Shown here piece by piece: positions 1-8,338 of a DNA stretch of 23,979 nt. The notes under the pieces were generated by a model, which was not told where the DNA came from, made no database searches, and saw only the letters and a list, made by a program, of their open reading frames with translations. Source of the stretch: Euryarchaeota archaeon UBA433 (GTDB taxonomy: Archaea > Thermoplasmatota > Poseidoniia > Poseidoniales > Poseidoniaceae); contig DAFX01000048.1 of assembly GCA_002495535.1 (NCBI GenBank), positions 28,963-52,941 of the forward strand, written 5' to 3'. The translations under genes and the position numbers were made by a program. Within the stretch, counting starts at the first letter, position 1. Every line of letters starts with the position of its first letter.

Positions 1-3000
1 TTCTTCTTCGTCTTCTTCCTCCTTGAGGACTGGTTCGGGGATGACGGGTGCGGAAACTTCAGGTTCGGAACTTTCGGATTCAATGACTGCATGTTGAATG
101 ACTGCGTTCGGGTCTGGCGTGTAGATGTCATTGGAATCTCCAAGGCGGTTGCTGCTCATGAAAATCCAGCCCATCGTAACGATGGCGCCAAACATGTATC
201 CTATATTGGCGATGGTGTCGCTGATGCTGGAAAGAGTGGATGCCGTCACAAAAGTGGTGACGATTGAGCCATAGCCACCAACCACACGGCGCCACCTGGC
301 GTCGAATTCAGGTGTGTACCCTTGAATACCAACTCCAATCAAAACGACGGTTGTCAAACCAAAGGCAAAGGTGTCCCAAGATGGATCGTTGAATATAACA
401 AAAATACCGGCGATCGTCGTCCCAACACCTGCAAGACCAAGCCTGTCCATGAATTCGAAGAACACCTCATCAGAGTCCCATTCAAAGAGTTCGAAATCAT
501 ACACCGCATCGTTCTTAATCGAAAGGGCGACGAAACTCGTTCCTTCAATCAAAAGAAGCACACCAACCGTCTGCAGCATGAGTGAATCGGATAGGATACC
601 AGATTGATACAGGAAGTTATAGAGCGCCAGCCCATGAACCAGTGGGGCGAAAACAAGCAAACTAAACGAACCATTGATGACCAATTTCCTGGTTAACAAA
701 ATGGCACCGATCAACGTGCCAAGTCCCCACATCACTGAAACGCTGAACGCCAAGCCGAGGTAACCTATGATTTGGAACTGGTCGTTGAGTTCCTCTTTTT
801 GTTGCGAATCTTCTGGTATGATCAGCCAGGTTTGTGCGGCGATTATTGGTGCTGTAGTCTGTGTTATTGCAGTTTTCAAATTCTTGTACAGCGCACCATT
901 TTGGTGGAGGTATGAAAAGGTCATTGCCGTCATTCCGGTCAAGAGTGTGCTCCAACAAAATAAATCCAGACCAGTCAACTCGGGGTAGGTATCGTTCAGT
1001 GCGATTATCAAGGATACGAATTGAGCGATACACAAAAGCGACAGGTACTGGACTTGGCCGTTGATCCAGCTGTTGACCATCAGCGCAATTGTGAAAATTA
1101 GCAACGCGCTCTCAATGAAGCCGAGTTCAGGGAACACTGCCATTAATCCGATGACAAACCATGTCCAAGCACCCAGCCAAGGAAGAGATTTTGCTGATTT
1201 TGCTGCCCGAGCGGTGAATTGTGCAAGGAGAACATAGGACATCTGAACGACAATGAGGATACCACTGAGGGCGGAGAGTCCCAAGACCCAAGAGGGTTCA
1301 GTGAAACTTTCGCCAATGCCATCGGTGAGTCCTCGCGTGATACCGTTCCAGTCGACCCACCTGTTGGAATTGAATACGAGGATGATGGGGGATACCATGA
1401 GGACCAAGTTTTGCCGGTATTTGGCCGCCTGATAGGTGACAAGCGCTAACATTGCAACGATGAGCAATCCGCCAGATGAGTCGAGTAAACCCAAGGCCAA
1501 GAGCCCCATCAAAGCACTAAGATCGGCCATCTCAGACAGCGAATTCTTGTCCAATCCTTGCCTTGATATTGCCCATGCAACAATCAGAGGGGCGATCACG
1601 AGCATCAAATCGAGCATCATCATGCCCGGTAGTATGTTTTTATCGATGTACAATGGGTCATCAATCATTTCTGACCGGTACCGATTGAACACCAATGCCG
1701 GCGGGGCAGCGATTGCGACGAGGGTCCACACGGCACTTGCACGGGCTTTGGAACTGATCCGTTCCAATGCAAGGATTTCCCAAACTAAACCTGCGATAGG
1801 TACTGCGAGCAAAAGCAATACATACGGTGCTTTGACGATGTTTTTTGCTTCCTCTAAGGTGTCAAAGGATTGAGCGATGAACATACCATAGGTCATCATA
1901 ATGAACGGGACTAAGAGCGATAGCCGAGCAATTGGGCTCCATGAATATAGATCTTCGAACCGAGTTTCATCTAAATCCTCAATGGTGTTCTGAATCCAAG
2001 TGTTGGTTTTTGAATCGTAAATTGGGGCCCCGCTTACTTTGCTCCCACTCCATGCAAACATCATCCCAAGATCCATTTCTTTCGTCCTTCCGTTTTGAAG
2101 AAGCAGGTATGCGAACAAACCTATCAAAAAGACGTGCGGTTCATAGCCGCGGAATTCAACCCATTCGGGTACTTGGAATCCATCGACAACGATCAATGCA
2201 ATCATCACTGCATTTGCTAGCAAGGCCGTCAAACTGGCGTTCCATCGTTGCTTCAACGAAGCATCCTCATTCAATCTGGAGTAGCCCAATCTTGCTAAGG
2301 ACAAAAGGTAGATGATGAACACCCATGTTGTGTACCACTCTTGACTGTCAACCACAGCGCGTGAAAGGGCGACACAAGCGATGACCAACATGTGAACTTG
2401 AAAATCAATTTTTTGCCTTCGTTGGGCGAACTCGGAGATTGTGATTAAGGCCACGGGGACGAGGAAATGCAACCCGTTGAAACCAAAAGTTTCGCTCTGT
2501 AAGATGCCCTGATCCCATGCCATATAGTCGACGATAAGGTAGGCAACTGCAGTCATTGCAAGCGTTGAATTTGCCACCCATTTCCTCGTTGCTTTTGAGA
2601 TCAGCAACATGTAGGGGAGAATGGCAACCGTGATCAGCCACGGAATTGCACTTTCATCGTTTGGTAATATCATCAATGCAAATGCCAGACCAATTGGTAT
2701 CCAAGGAAGTCGCTGATCGAGCATGGCTGGGAAGTAAAACACCAGGACGGCAAGCCACAACACAGCGCCAAGCGAGAAGTAGGACGAAAGCCCACCAAGC
2801 GACTCAGATGTGAGCGGTCCAAGAATAAGGTTGAGGTTGTCTGCTCTCGCATAGATCATGGCAAAGACAATTGCAGTAATGAGCACAAAGGATGCTTTCT
2901 GGATGATATCTGTCCGAAGTTCTTGCTTGGATGCATAATACCCTTGAATGGCAATCACAAACACAAGCAAGGACAAGGCGCCACCCTTTTGGCTCGCTTC

Positions 3001-3831
3001 CAATAAGCCGTCTGAGTGAGCAGCCTCGAACAGAAGAGGTACAATCCCCGAGGCGATCACAATCACGGTGAGGTTGATTGAATTGTTTGAACGCAAAGCC
3101 ATTTCCATCGAAGCGACACTCAAGACAATCAGTGAGATTCCAAGTTCATAACTCACAATCCCCCCAGACCAGCGTAGCCAAGTGTTCATTCCTGCACCGA
3201 GCAGAACAACCATTGGTGCATAGGATGCGATGGCCCACCCAAAGGTAGTTTGCCCTTTGAAATGTTGAAGGATTCGATACTGAATCACCATGAGCCCAAG
3301 CAGGGCGAATGTCTGCACGTATACGCCGTTCCCATTGGGGTACCATGCTCCTGAATCTTCGAGCACTTGCTGCCCGAACTGGCCACTTTCTTCAAACAAG
3401 CCGATGATGAATCGGGCCCCCCAAACCGTTCCAACAGTCGAGAAAAAGAACCCGATGCCCAACATGTAATCCTGGACATCCCTCAATTGATGGTCGTTTG
3501 ATCGACTTTGAGCCTCAATCCATCCAATGGCAAGGACAGCTGAGAGCATGCCGCCGAAAAACAGGACTGCGAAATCATTGTTTGATGCATCCTCATCAAA
3601 GGCGATTCGGAAAATACTGAACCAAATTGCTCCAATTGCAATACAGAGCATGATCACCTGAGAGAAGCGAATCAAGGAACGTTCGGCTTCATCGATAGCA
3701 ACGCCTGGGGCCCTGACCCTCATGGGCCGGGCCGGGGTTTGATTTGCTGCCATCAAGGTGCTGGCTTGTGCTGGATGTTCGGCAGACGGAGGCAAGGTTT
3801 GAATCGTTGAGGTTCTTCGAGGCGCTGCCAT
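1..3831 (-). CDS. Giant polytopic membrane protein, C-terminus cut off by the window edge
   Basis: I translated the minus strand line by line and found no stop from the ATG at 3831 to base 1: 1277 codons, still open at the edge. Residues 1-57 are a Pro/Ala/Arg-rich, probably cytoplasmic tail. From about residue 58 to 1240 hydrophobic segments follow one another closely; I count roughly 35. They are split into two blocks by a polar stretch at about residues 579-632. The end visible here (about 1241-1277) is a Pro/Glu-rich tail closing in a run of Glu and Asp. I recognise no transporter, glycosyltransferase or DUF2339 signature. The function is unknown. The number of segments suggests a scaffold, channel or lipid/polysaccharide-handling protein, but that is speculation. 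A TATA-like element 27 nt upstream suggests a leaderless transcript. The reading frame is certain; the product class (multi-pass membrane protein) is nearly so. Confidence 0.9.
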   Translation of the reverse strand, partial: MAAPRRTSTIQTLPPSAEHPAQASTLMAANQTPARPMRVRAPGVAIDEAERSLIRFSQVIMLCIAIGAIWFSIFRIAFDEDASNNDFAVLFFGGMLSAVLAIGWIEAQSRSNDHQLRDVQDYMLGIGFFFSTVGTVWGARFIIGLFEESGQFGQQVLEDSGAWYPNGNGVYVQTFALLGLMVIQYRILQHFKGQTTFGWAIASYAPMVVLLGAGMNTWLRWSGGIVSYELGISLIVLSVASMEMALRSNNSINLTVIVIASGIVPLLFEAAHSDGLLEASQKGGALSLLVFVIAIQGYYASKQELRTDIIQKASFVLITAIVFAMIYARADNLNLILGPLTSESLGGLSSYFSLGAVLWLAVLVFYFPAMLDQRLPWIPIGLAFALMILPNDESAIPWLITVAILPYMLLISKATRKWVANSTLAMTAVAYLIVDYMAWDQGILQSETFGFNGLHFLVPVALITISEFAQRRQKIDFQVHMLVIACVALSRAVVDSQEWYTTWVFIIYLLSLARLGYSRLNEDASLKQRWNASLTALLANAVMIALIVVDGFQVPEWVEFRGYEPHVFLIGLFAYLLLQNGRTKEMDLGMMFAWSGSKVSGAPIYDSKTNTWIQNTIEDLDETRFEDLYSWSPIARLSLLVPFIMMTYGMFIAQSFDTLEEAKNIVKAPYVLLLLAVPIAGLVWEILALERISSKARASAVWTLVAIAAPPALVFNRYRSEMIDDPLYIDKNILPGMMMLDLMLVIAPLIVAWAISRQGLDKNSLSEMADLSALMGLLALGLLDSSGGLLIVAMLALVTYQAAKYRQNLVLMVSPIILVFNSNRWVDWNGITRGLTDGIGESFTEPSWVLGLSALSGILIVVQMSYVLLAQFTARAAKSAKSLPWLGAWTWFVIGLMAVFPELGFIESALLIFTIALMVNSWINGQVQYLSLLCIAQFVSLIIALNDTYPELTGLDLFCWSTLLTGMTAMTFSYLHQNGALYKNLKTAITQTTAPIIAAQTWLIIPEDSQQKEELNDQFQIIGYLGLAFSVSVMWGLGTLIGAILLTRKLVINGSFSLLVFAPLVHGLALYNFLYQSGILSDSLMLQTVGVLLLIEGTSFVALSIKNDAVYDFELFEWDSDEVFFEFMDRLGLAGVGTTIAGIFVIFNDPSWDTFAFGLTTVVLIGVGIQGYTPEFDARWRRVVGGYGSIVTTFVTASTLSSISDTIANIGYMFGAIVTMGWIFMSSNRLGDSNDIYTPDPNAVIQHAVIESESSEPEVSAPVIPEPVLKEEEDEEE

Positions 3832-3988
3832 ATTGAAAAGTCTGATTCGTGGGCATAAAAGCATTCACCCGTTTGATGGAATCAAATCAGAGGTTTGTTG
3901 GCAATCATAAGGCGCGGCCCGAGGGCTCAGTCATTTATTCAATGGGTTCAAAAACTGATGATGATTGGTAAGGCTACGAGGCGTTGAT
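3832..3988. promoter_or_regulatory. Divergent promoter region between the giant membrane protein and the protease
   Basis: The 157-nt gap separates two divergent genes. Read on the minus strand, the element TTTTATG (plus coordinates 3854-3860) is centred about 26-27 nt before the ATG at 3831, the distance expected for an archaeal TATA box driving a leaderless mRNA. On the plus strand, ATTTATTC (3933-3940) could act as a TATA box for the protease with a short leader. I see no clear BRE. Both assignments rest on spacing and A/T content only. Confidence 0.35.
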
Positions 3989-5992
3989 ATGTCGAAGATT
4001 CAAACCACACTCACTCTCCTTTGCTTGAGCCTGTTTCTATTCCCTGCGGTTGCTATGGCAATGCCGGTTGAAGTTGAGACCTCCAACGAACCTGATGAAC
4101 AAGGCTGGTGGGTCGAAACCACCGTTGACCGCGATGGCAACGGTATTGGGGATATGGTTGAATTGCACAAAGACAACCCCATCTTCTTGAACGAGGATGG
4201 AACGCTCCCTCTCATCGTTGATTTCGACCACACTCCAGGGGCTGAAGAAATCGCTTTGCTCGAACGAGAGGTTGGTTACGAACACCAATGGACTCTGAAG
4301 CACATTGATGCGCTCGCCGGCCGAATTCACGTTGACCAAATTCTAGAAACTTCCAATTTACCCGGCGTGGTCATGCTGGAACTCGATGGCATTCTGACCA
4401 TCCAAAACGGCGACGCTGCAGTATTGCACGGTGTTGATATGGTGTGGGCAGACACCGGGTATGATGGCGCAGGCACAACCGTTGCCATCATCGATACGGG
4501 CATTGATGGAGCCCATGCAAGCCTAGATGATTTGGACGACGACAACTCGACAATCGATCCGAAAGTCATCGGATTCTACGATCCAGTCAACAACCCTGGC
4601 CTCACCAACGGAACAGAAGTTTTCCCTTATGACGATCAGGGCCACGGGTCCCACTGCGCTGGCACAACCGCAGGCACTGGGGCTCCAAATTACGACCACA
4701 TTGGAATGGCGCCCCAAGCTAACCTCGTTGGAGTGAAAGTGCTTGATGCTGGCGGCTCTGGCTCGTTTGCAACCGTTATGGCTGGCATGCAGTGGACCGT
4801 CGACAACCGCTACCAATTCAACATCCGAGCAGCTTCTATGAGTCTTGGTGGGCCGGGTGCGATCGAGTGGACCTCTTCGGAAGAAGACAGTGTGAATCGC
4901 TATGGCAATGAAATGGTCCGAGCAGGGATTGCGCTTTTCATCGCAGCTGGCAACAACGGTGTGTCCGCTCAAATCGGTACGCCGGGGTCGGCAGAGGACG
5001 TCATCACTGTAGGGGCCCTCGACAAGAATTCAGCCATTGCCGTATATTCCAGCCAGGGTCCAACAGAGGAAGGACGAATCAAGCCTAATCTGGCGTATGT
5101 CGGATCCAGTGTGATGTCCGTTGCGTTCAACACCGGCGACCAGTACACTGACATGTCCGGCACTTCAATGGCAACGCCCGGTGCCGCAGGTGTTGCGGCC
5201 CTCATGCTTCAAGCCAATCCAGATCTCAGTCCGTTTGATGTGCGCAACATCATGCAAGAAACAGCCACATACCGACAATGTTCCTACATGTTCGCGAATG
5301 AACCATGCGCAGAAGATCTCATTCCAAAGAACAGGCAAAACAACGTGTACGGCCACGGTGAAGTTCGTGCTCTTGACGCTGTGATGGAAGCCGCTCAACA
5401 AGATTACGAGTTTGATGCCTCTATTCAATTGACCATTGACACCCCAGTCGGCATGGACAATCGCATTCACATGTTCCCTGTGGATGAAGTCGCCTTCTTA
5501 GCCACTGATGGCATTGAAACTGTTCAATGGCGAAGCAACCATCTGCGAGACGATTGGTCAAACGTGCATTCCTTCGATCACGGTACGGAAGGCACACTGA
5601 CCGCAATCGATATCATTCACCAGTTGGAGCACCTCCCCGGGACTGCACTGGAAGGCAACCATACGATTTCGCTTCGTGGAATTAAGGCCAACGATACTGG
5701 AGGTCACTCATCGACCCCGCTCGTTACAATTGACATTATGCTCATGGACACTGACAGCGCCTTTGTCACCCAAGACGTGGCTTCGACTGGTATCACAACG
5801 ACCACACTTGCCTTTGGTTTACTCGCCTTCATTGTCCTGTTCTTTGTTGTGCTGATGGTCGTTGGTGCGATCAGCGATAAGGAAGAAGGCACCCTCGCTG
5901 GCGTTGATTTCAATACCCTACAATCCGGCGAGCCTTCTGCAGAGGGGAACTCGTTTGAGGGGGATTCCTCTTCCGAGGCCAAGGCAGAGTAA
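3989..5992 (+). CDS. Subtilisin-like (S8) serine protease, exported and anchored by a C-terminal membrane helix
   Basis: The protein has 667 residues from the ATG at 3989. An in-frame TTG at 3965 would only add eight residues before the signal peptide. Residues 1-24 form a signal peptide ending in AMAM. A calcium-type loop DRDGNGIGD follows at about 47-55, then a probable I9-like propeptide (about 73-140). The S8 catalytic domain follows, with Asp169 (IIDTGIDG), His219 (GHGSHCAG), oxyanion Asn322 (AAGNNG) and Ser393 (SGTSMATP). Two cysteines at 431 and 440 could form a disulfide. After a beta-rich C-terminal domain, residues about 605-628 are a membrane helix, followed by an acidic 39-residue tail expected in the cytoplasm. 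The role is inferred to be degradation or processing of external protein at the cell surface, in line with the peptide-degrading lifestyle proposed for marine Group II. The start was chosen because it opens a clean signal peptide. Confidence 0.93.
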   Translation: MSKIQTTLTLLCLSLFLFPAVAMAMPVEVETSNEPDEQGWWVETTVDRDGNGIGDMVELHKDNPIFLNEDGTLPLIVDFDHTPGAEEIALLEREVGYEHQWTLKHIDALAGRIHVDQILETSNLPGVVMLELDGILTIQNGDAAVLHGVDMVWADTGYDGAGTTVAIIDTGIDGAHASLDDLDDDNSTIDPKVIGFYDPVNNPGLTNGTEVFPYDDQGHGSHCAGTTAGTGAPNYDHIGMAPQANLVGVKVLDAGGSGSFATVMAGMQWTVDNRYQFNIRAASMSLGGPGAIEWTSSEEDSVNRYGNEMVRAGIALFIAAGNNGVSAQIGTPGSAEDVITVGALDKNSAIAVYSSQGPTEEGRIKPNLAYVGSSVMSVAFNTGDQYTDMSGTSMATPGAAGVAALMLQANPDLSPFDVRNIMQETATYRQCSYMFANEPCAEDLIPKNRQNNVYGHGEVRALDAVMEAAQQDYEFDASIQLTIDTPVGMDNRIHMFPVDEVAFLATDGIETVQWRSNHLRDDWSNVHSFDHGTEGTLTAIDIIHQLEHLPGTALEGNHTISLRGIKANDTGGHSSTPLVTIDIMLMDTDSAFVTQDVASTGITTTTLAFGLLAFIVLFFVVLMVVGAISDKEEGTLAGVDFNTLQSGEPSAEGNSFEGDSSSEAKAE

Positions 5993-6035
5993 CCGTCCTA
6001 CCCAAGCCAATTTGGCTCAGACGCCGGAGATGGTG

Positions 6036-6042
6036 ATAAAAA
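6036..6042 (+). promoter_or_regulatory. Candidate TATA box of the acyltransferase gene
   Basis: ATAAAAA is centred 25 nt before the ATG at 6064, which fits a leaderless archaeal transcript. The gene also starts 71 nt after the protease stop, so readthrough is equally possible. Evidence is position and composition only. Confidence 0.3.
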
Positions 6043-6063
6043 CCATAACGACTTCATCGCGCC

Positions 6064-7668
6064 ATGCGTTGGCTGAAAGACCCAGTAGGCCAAGGCCATC
6101 CACGGGTCAATCGAGGGTATCGAATTGCTCGCCGATTTTTCCGCTCTCTTGTGACGGTTTGGTTCCGAGAAATCAACATCGTCGATGACGAAAACTTACC
6201 TCCGAAAGGTGGAATAATTTTCATTTCGTGGCACCCCAGTGGGTTGATTGACCCCATGCTGATGAATGCATCACTTCCCGGTAAAATTTCAATCATCGCC
6301 AAACACACCCTGTTCAAATTGCCACTCCTAGGGCGTTTTCTTCGTTCTGCTGGAGGCGTTCCAGTGGAACGTGCACAAGATTCAGGCGACAAAGCCGCTG
6401 CAAGCACTCGCAATGCAGATGTACTAGCAGGTGTTTCTTCATTGGTCGCAAATGGTGGGCGTCTGATGATTTTTCCAGAAGGGACAACGCATACAGAATC
6501 CGATGTGAAAAAAGTTCGATCTGGTGCGGGGAGAATTCTTCTGGCAGCGCGAAGAGAAGCACAAAAGCAGGGGCTTGCGGAACCACAACTCGTACCGATT
6601 GGCCTGCATTACTCAAATTCTCAGCGGTTCAGGGAACGCGCCGCAGTCGTGATCGAACGGTCGATGGTGTTCCCACCAATTCCCGAAGAAGTTGCTGACA
6701 ACAAGGTTCAGGATGAAAACGACAGGGCATGGGTCAACGCTGTCACTGAAGCAATTGGAGTGGAATTGAAGCGAGCAAGTCTTTCCAAAACTACCTGGCG
6801 TGAGCGTACCCTCATCTGGAAAGGACGAAGTCTTGCCTACGCCGAACGGGTTCGTCAAACAGAAGGGAAACTGAAGAAACCAAGTTACGCCCATGCAGTC
6901 CTAGGGGCTCGAAGGGTACGCGCTGGTTGGGATTACATGGCTGAGCACCAACCCGAGGTTGCAGCGAGCATTGTCGAGCAAGCCGAAGCCCATTTTGATG
7001 AATTAGACCGCCGTGGGATCACGCCATATGATGTGGACTCACGCCCGGAGCGTTTGTCAGCTTCTGGTTTTTCGAAGGCCTTTCTTTCGTGGGCATGGGC
7101 TGGAGCTTGGATGTTCGGACTCATCTCTTGGGGTGCTATGCTTGGCAACATCGTGCCGTACAAAGCGAACGCCCTTCTGGTCAACCGCATGAAAGCCAAA
7201 GGGGCGGACGGCTCAATCGTCGGGACAATCAAGGTCTTGTCCGCTCTTGTGTTCTTTCCATTGTGGTGGATCATCGCATCCAGCGGTGCAACATGGTTGC
7301 TTCTGAACAATGCAAGCCCAATCAATGAATTCCTGCAAGATAATCACTGGTTGCTGAACGGGTTGGCCAATCTACCTGTGGCTCTTGTGTTTTGCGTTTT
7401 CCTCATCTGGTGGCCTCTTTCTGCCAAGGTGCATATGCGATTATTCGCTAAGGTAATCGTCAATTATCGCACCTTGAAACGCTGGCAATCTTGGCGCGAT
7501 GAAGAGGTTGGTTGGGATCAATTAGTCGCCACTCAAAGAGGCTTGGCAAGCAAACTTGTCGGTGTTGGTGAGGGTTTGATTTTGCCCGGTGATGACGACT
7601 GGAAGGACCCTCCGGCGGGCCAAGATGATGTGATGTCGGTGCGCCTCAGGCCGAGCACTGGGGCATGA
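6064..7668 (+). CDS. Glycerophosphate/lysophospholipid acyltransferase (PlsC-like, Gpt2/Sct1-type motif) with C-terminal membrane helices
   Basis: The protein has 534 residues. The acyltransferase motifs are in order: His57-x5-Asp63 in WHPSGLIDPM (catalytic; most PlsC proteins have H-x4-D, while the H-x5-D spacing recalls fungal Gpt2/Sct1 and related bacterial proteins); GGVPVER at 97-103; FPEGTTHT at 137-144; and VPIGLHY at 177-183. The family transfers an acyl chain to glycerol-3-phosphate or a lysolipid at the membrane. A charged middle region (about 200-340) is followed by three or more hydrophobic segments (about 345-375, 385-420, 435-465) and a soluble tail. This is noteworthy in an archaeon, whose core lipids are normally ether-linked isoprenoids. 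The exact substrate cannot be read from the sequence. It lies 71 nt after the protease and may be its own unit. The start is the first ATG, followed directly by the conserved region. Confidence 0.85.
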   Translation: MRWLKDPVGQGHPRVNRGYRIARRFFRSLVTVWFREINIVDDENLPPKGGIIFISWHPSGLIDPMLMNASLPGKISIIAKHTLFKLPLLGRFLRSAGGVPVERAQDSGDKAAASTRNADVLAGVSSLVANGGRLMIFPEGTTHTESDVKKVRSGAGRILLAARREAQKQGLAEPQLVPIGLHYSNSQRFRERAAVVIERSMVFPPIPEEVADNKVQDENDRAWVNAVTEAIGVELKRASLSKTTWRERTLIWKGRSLAYAERVRQTEGKLKKPSYAHAVLGARRVRAGWDYMAEHQPEVAASIVEQAEAHFDELDRRGITPYDVDSRPERLSASGFSKAFLSWAWAGAWMFGLISWGAMLGNIVPYKANALLVNRMKAKGADGSIVGTIKVLSALVFFPLWWIIASSGATWLLLNNASPINEFLQDNHWLLNGLANLPVALVFCVFLIWWPLSAKVHMRLFAKVIVNYRTLKRWQSWRDEEVGWDQLVATQRGLASKLVGVGEGLILPGDDDWKDPPAGQDDVMSVRLRPSTGA

Positions 7669-7711
7669 GTGAAAAATATCCTACCTTAGGTTGATATGCG
7701 GTGCTCCCCAC

Positions 7712-7726
7712 GTCGCCGTAGGCGAC
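7712..7726 (+). repeat. Small hairpin just before the molybdenum-hydroxylase operon
   Basis: GTCGCC and GGCGAC flank a GTA loop, giving a perfect 6-bp stem that ends four bases before the ATG at 7731. If the mRNA begins about 26 nt after the A/T-rich GAAAAATATC (7671-7680), this hairpin would lie in the leader and could mask the start. If translation begins at the in-frame ATG at 7755 instead, the hairpin sits further upstream. The structure is seen; a regulatory role is inferred. Confidence 0.4.
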
Positions 7727-7730
7727 AGAC

Positions 7731-8333
7731 ATGGTAGGCACCGAACACGTTGAAATGATACCCGCCCCAAAGAAGGAAATTTGGTCCGCTGAAGTCAATG
7801 GCCGGCCGGTTGAAGTGCTCGCACCTTCCAATGCGGTTTTACTCGATGTGTTGCGCGACGAAGTCGGCACACTTGGTGTAAAGCGCGGCTGTGATTTAGG
7901 CACCTGTGGGTGCTGTACCGTCATGATTGACGGCACACCTCGTCTTTCTTGCCTTTGTTTGGCGGGCCAGGTCGAAGGATCGTCAATCCTCACCGTTGAA
8001 GGCCTCGCCGATGGGGCGCATCTTGCACCAATCCAGTCTTGCTTTGCAGAGCATGGGGGCTCTCAGTGTGGTTTTTGCACACCGGGCTTCCTCGTCACCG
8101 CACAAGCGTTGTTGAATGAAAATGATGCCCCGACCAATGATGAAGTTGCTCTGGCTATTGAGGGGAACTTGTGCAGGTGCACCGGGTATCAGCAAATCAT
8201 CGATTCCATTCAGGCAGCAGCCGCAATTCACAGGGGCGAGGCAGAACCAGCCCCGCCTGCAAGCAATCCTCATCCTGACCCGCATCCAAGCGGACCTGAA
8301 GAACCCCAAATGCCCCCGGGCCACGCAAGGTGA
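7731..8333 (+). CDS. Molybdenum hydroxylase small subunit, two [2Fe-2S] clusters (HcrC/CoxS/XDH family)
   Basis: The protein has 200 residues. The N-terminal plant-type ferredoxin domain carries Cys54-x4-Cys59-x2-Cys62-x11-Cys74. The helical second domain has Cys113-x2-Cys116 (QCGFCTPG) and Cys148-x-Cys150 (LCRCTGY). This is the full eight-cysteine set of xanthine-oxidase-family small subunits, which pass electrons between the molybdenum site and FAD. A 30-residue Pro/His/Glu-rich tail (about 171-200) goes beyond the usual length of 155-165 residues. It is the first gene of a three-gene enzyme operon; the large subunit follows within 5 nt. An in-frame ATG at 7755 is a plausible alternative start, since the conserved region begins only at about residue 17. 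There is no Tat signal, so it is cytoplasmic. Confidence 0.95.
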   Translation: MVGTEHVEMIPAPKKEIWSAEVNGRPVEVLAPSNAVLLDVLRDEVGTLGVKRGCDLGTCGCCTVMIDGTPRLSCLCLAGQVEGSSILTVEGLADGAHLAPIQSCFAEHGGSQCGFCTPGFLVTAQALLNENDAPTNDEVALAIEGNLCRCTGYQQIIDSIQAAAAIHRGEAEPAPPASNPHPDPHPSGPEEPQMPPGHAR

Positions 8334-8338
8334 TCTCA

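Noticed and set aside
4523..4972. 149-codon minus-strand frame inside the protease gene
   Set aside because: It is antisense to the catalytic domain with its conserved Asp and His motifs, and shows no family resemblance of its own.
6005..6017. Short inverted repeat AGCCAA-T-TTGGCT after the protease gene
   Set aside because: A one-base loop leaves a stem of about four or five usable pairs and no T-run follows, so it is too weak to call a terminator.
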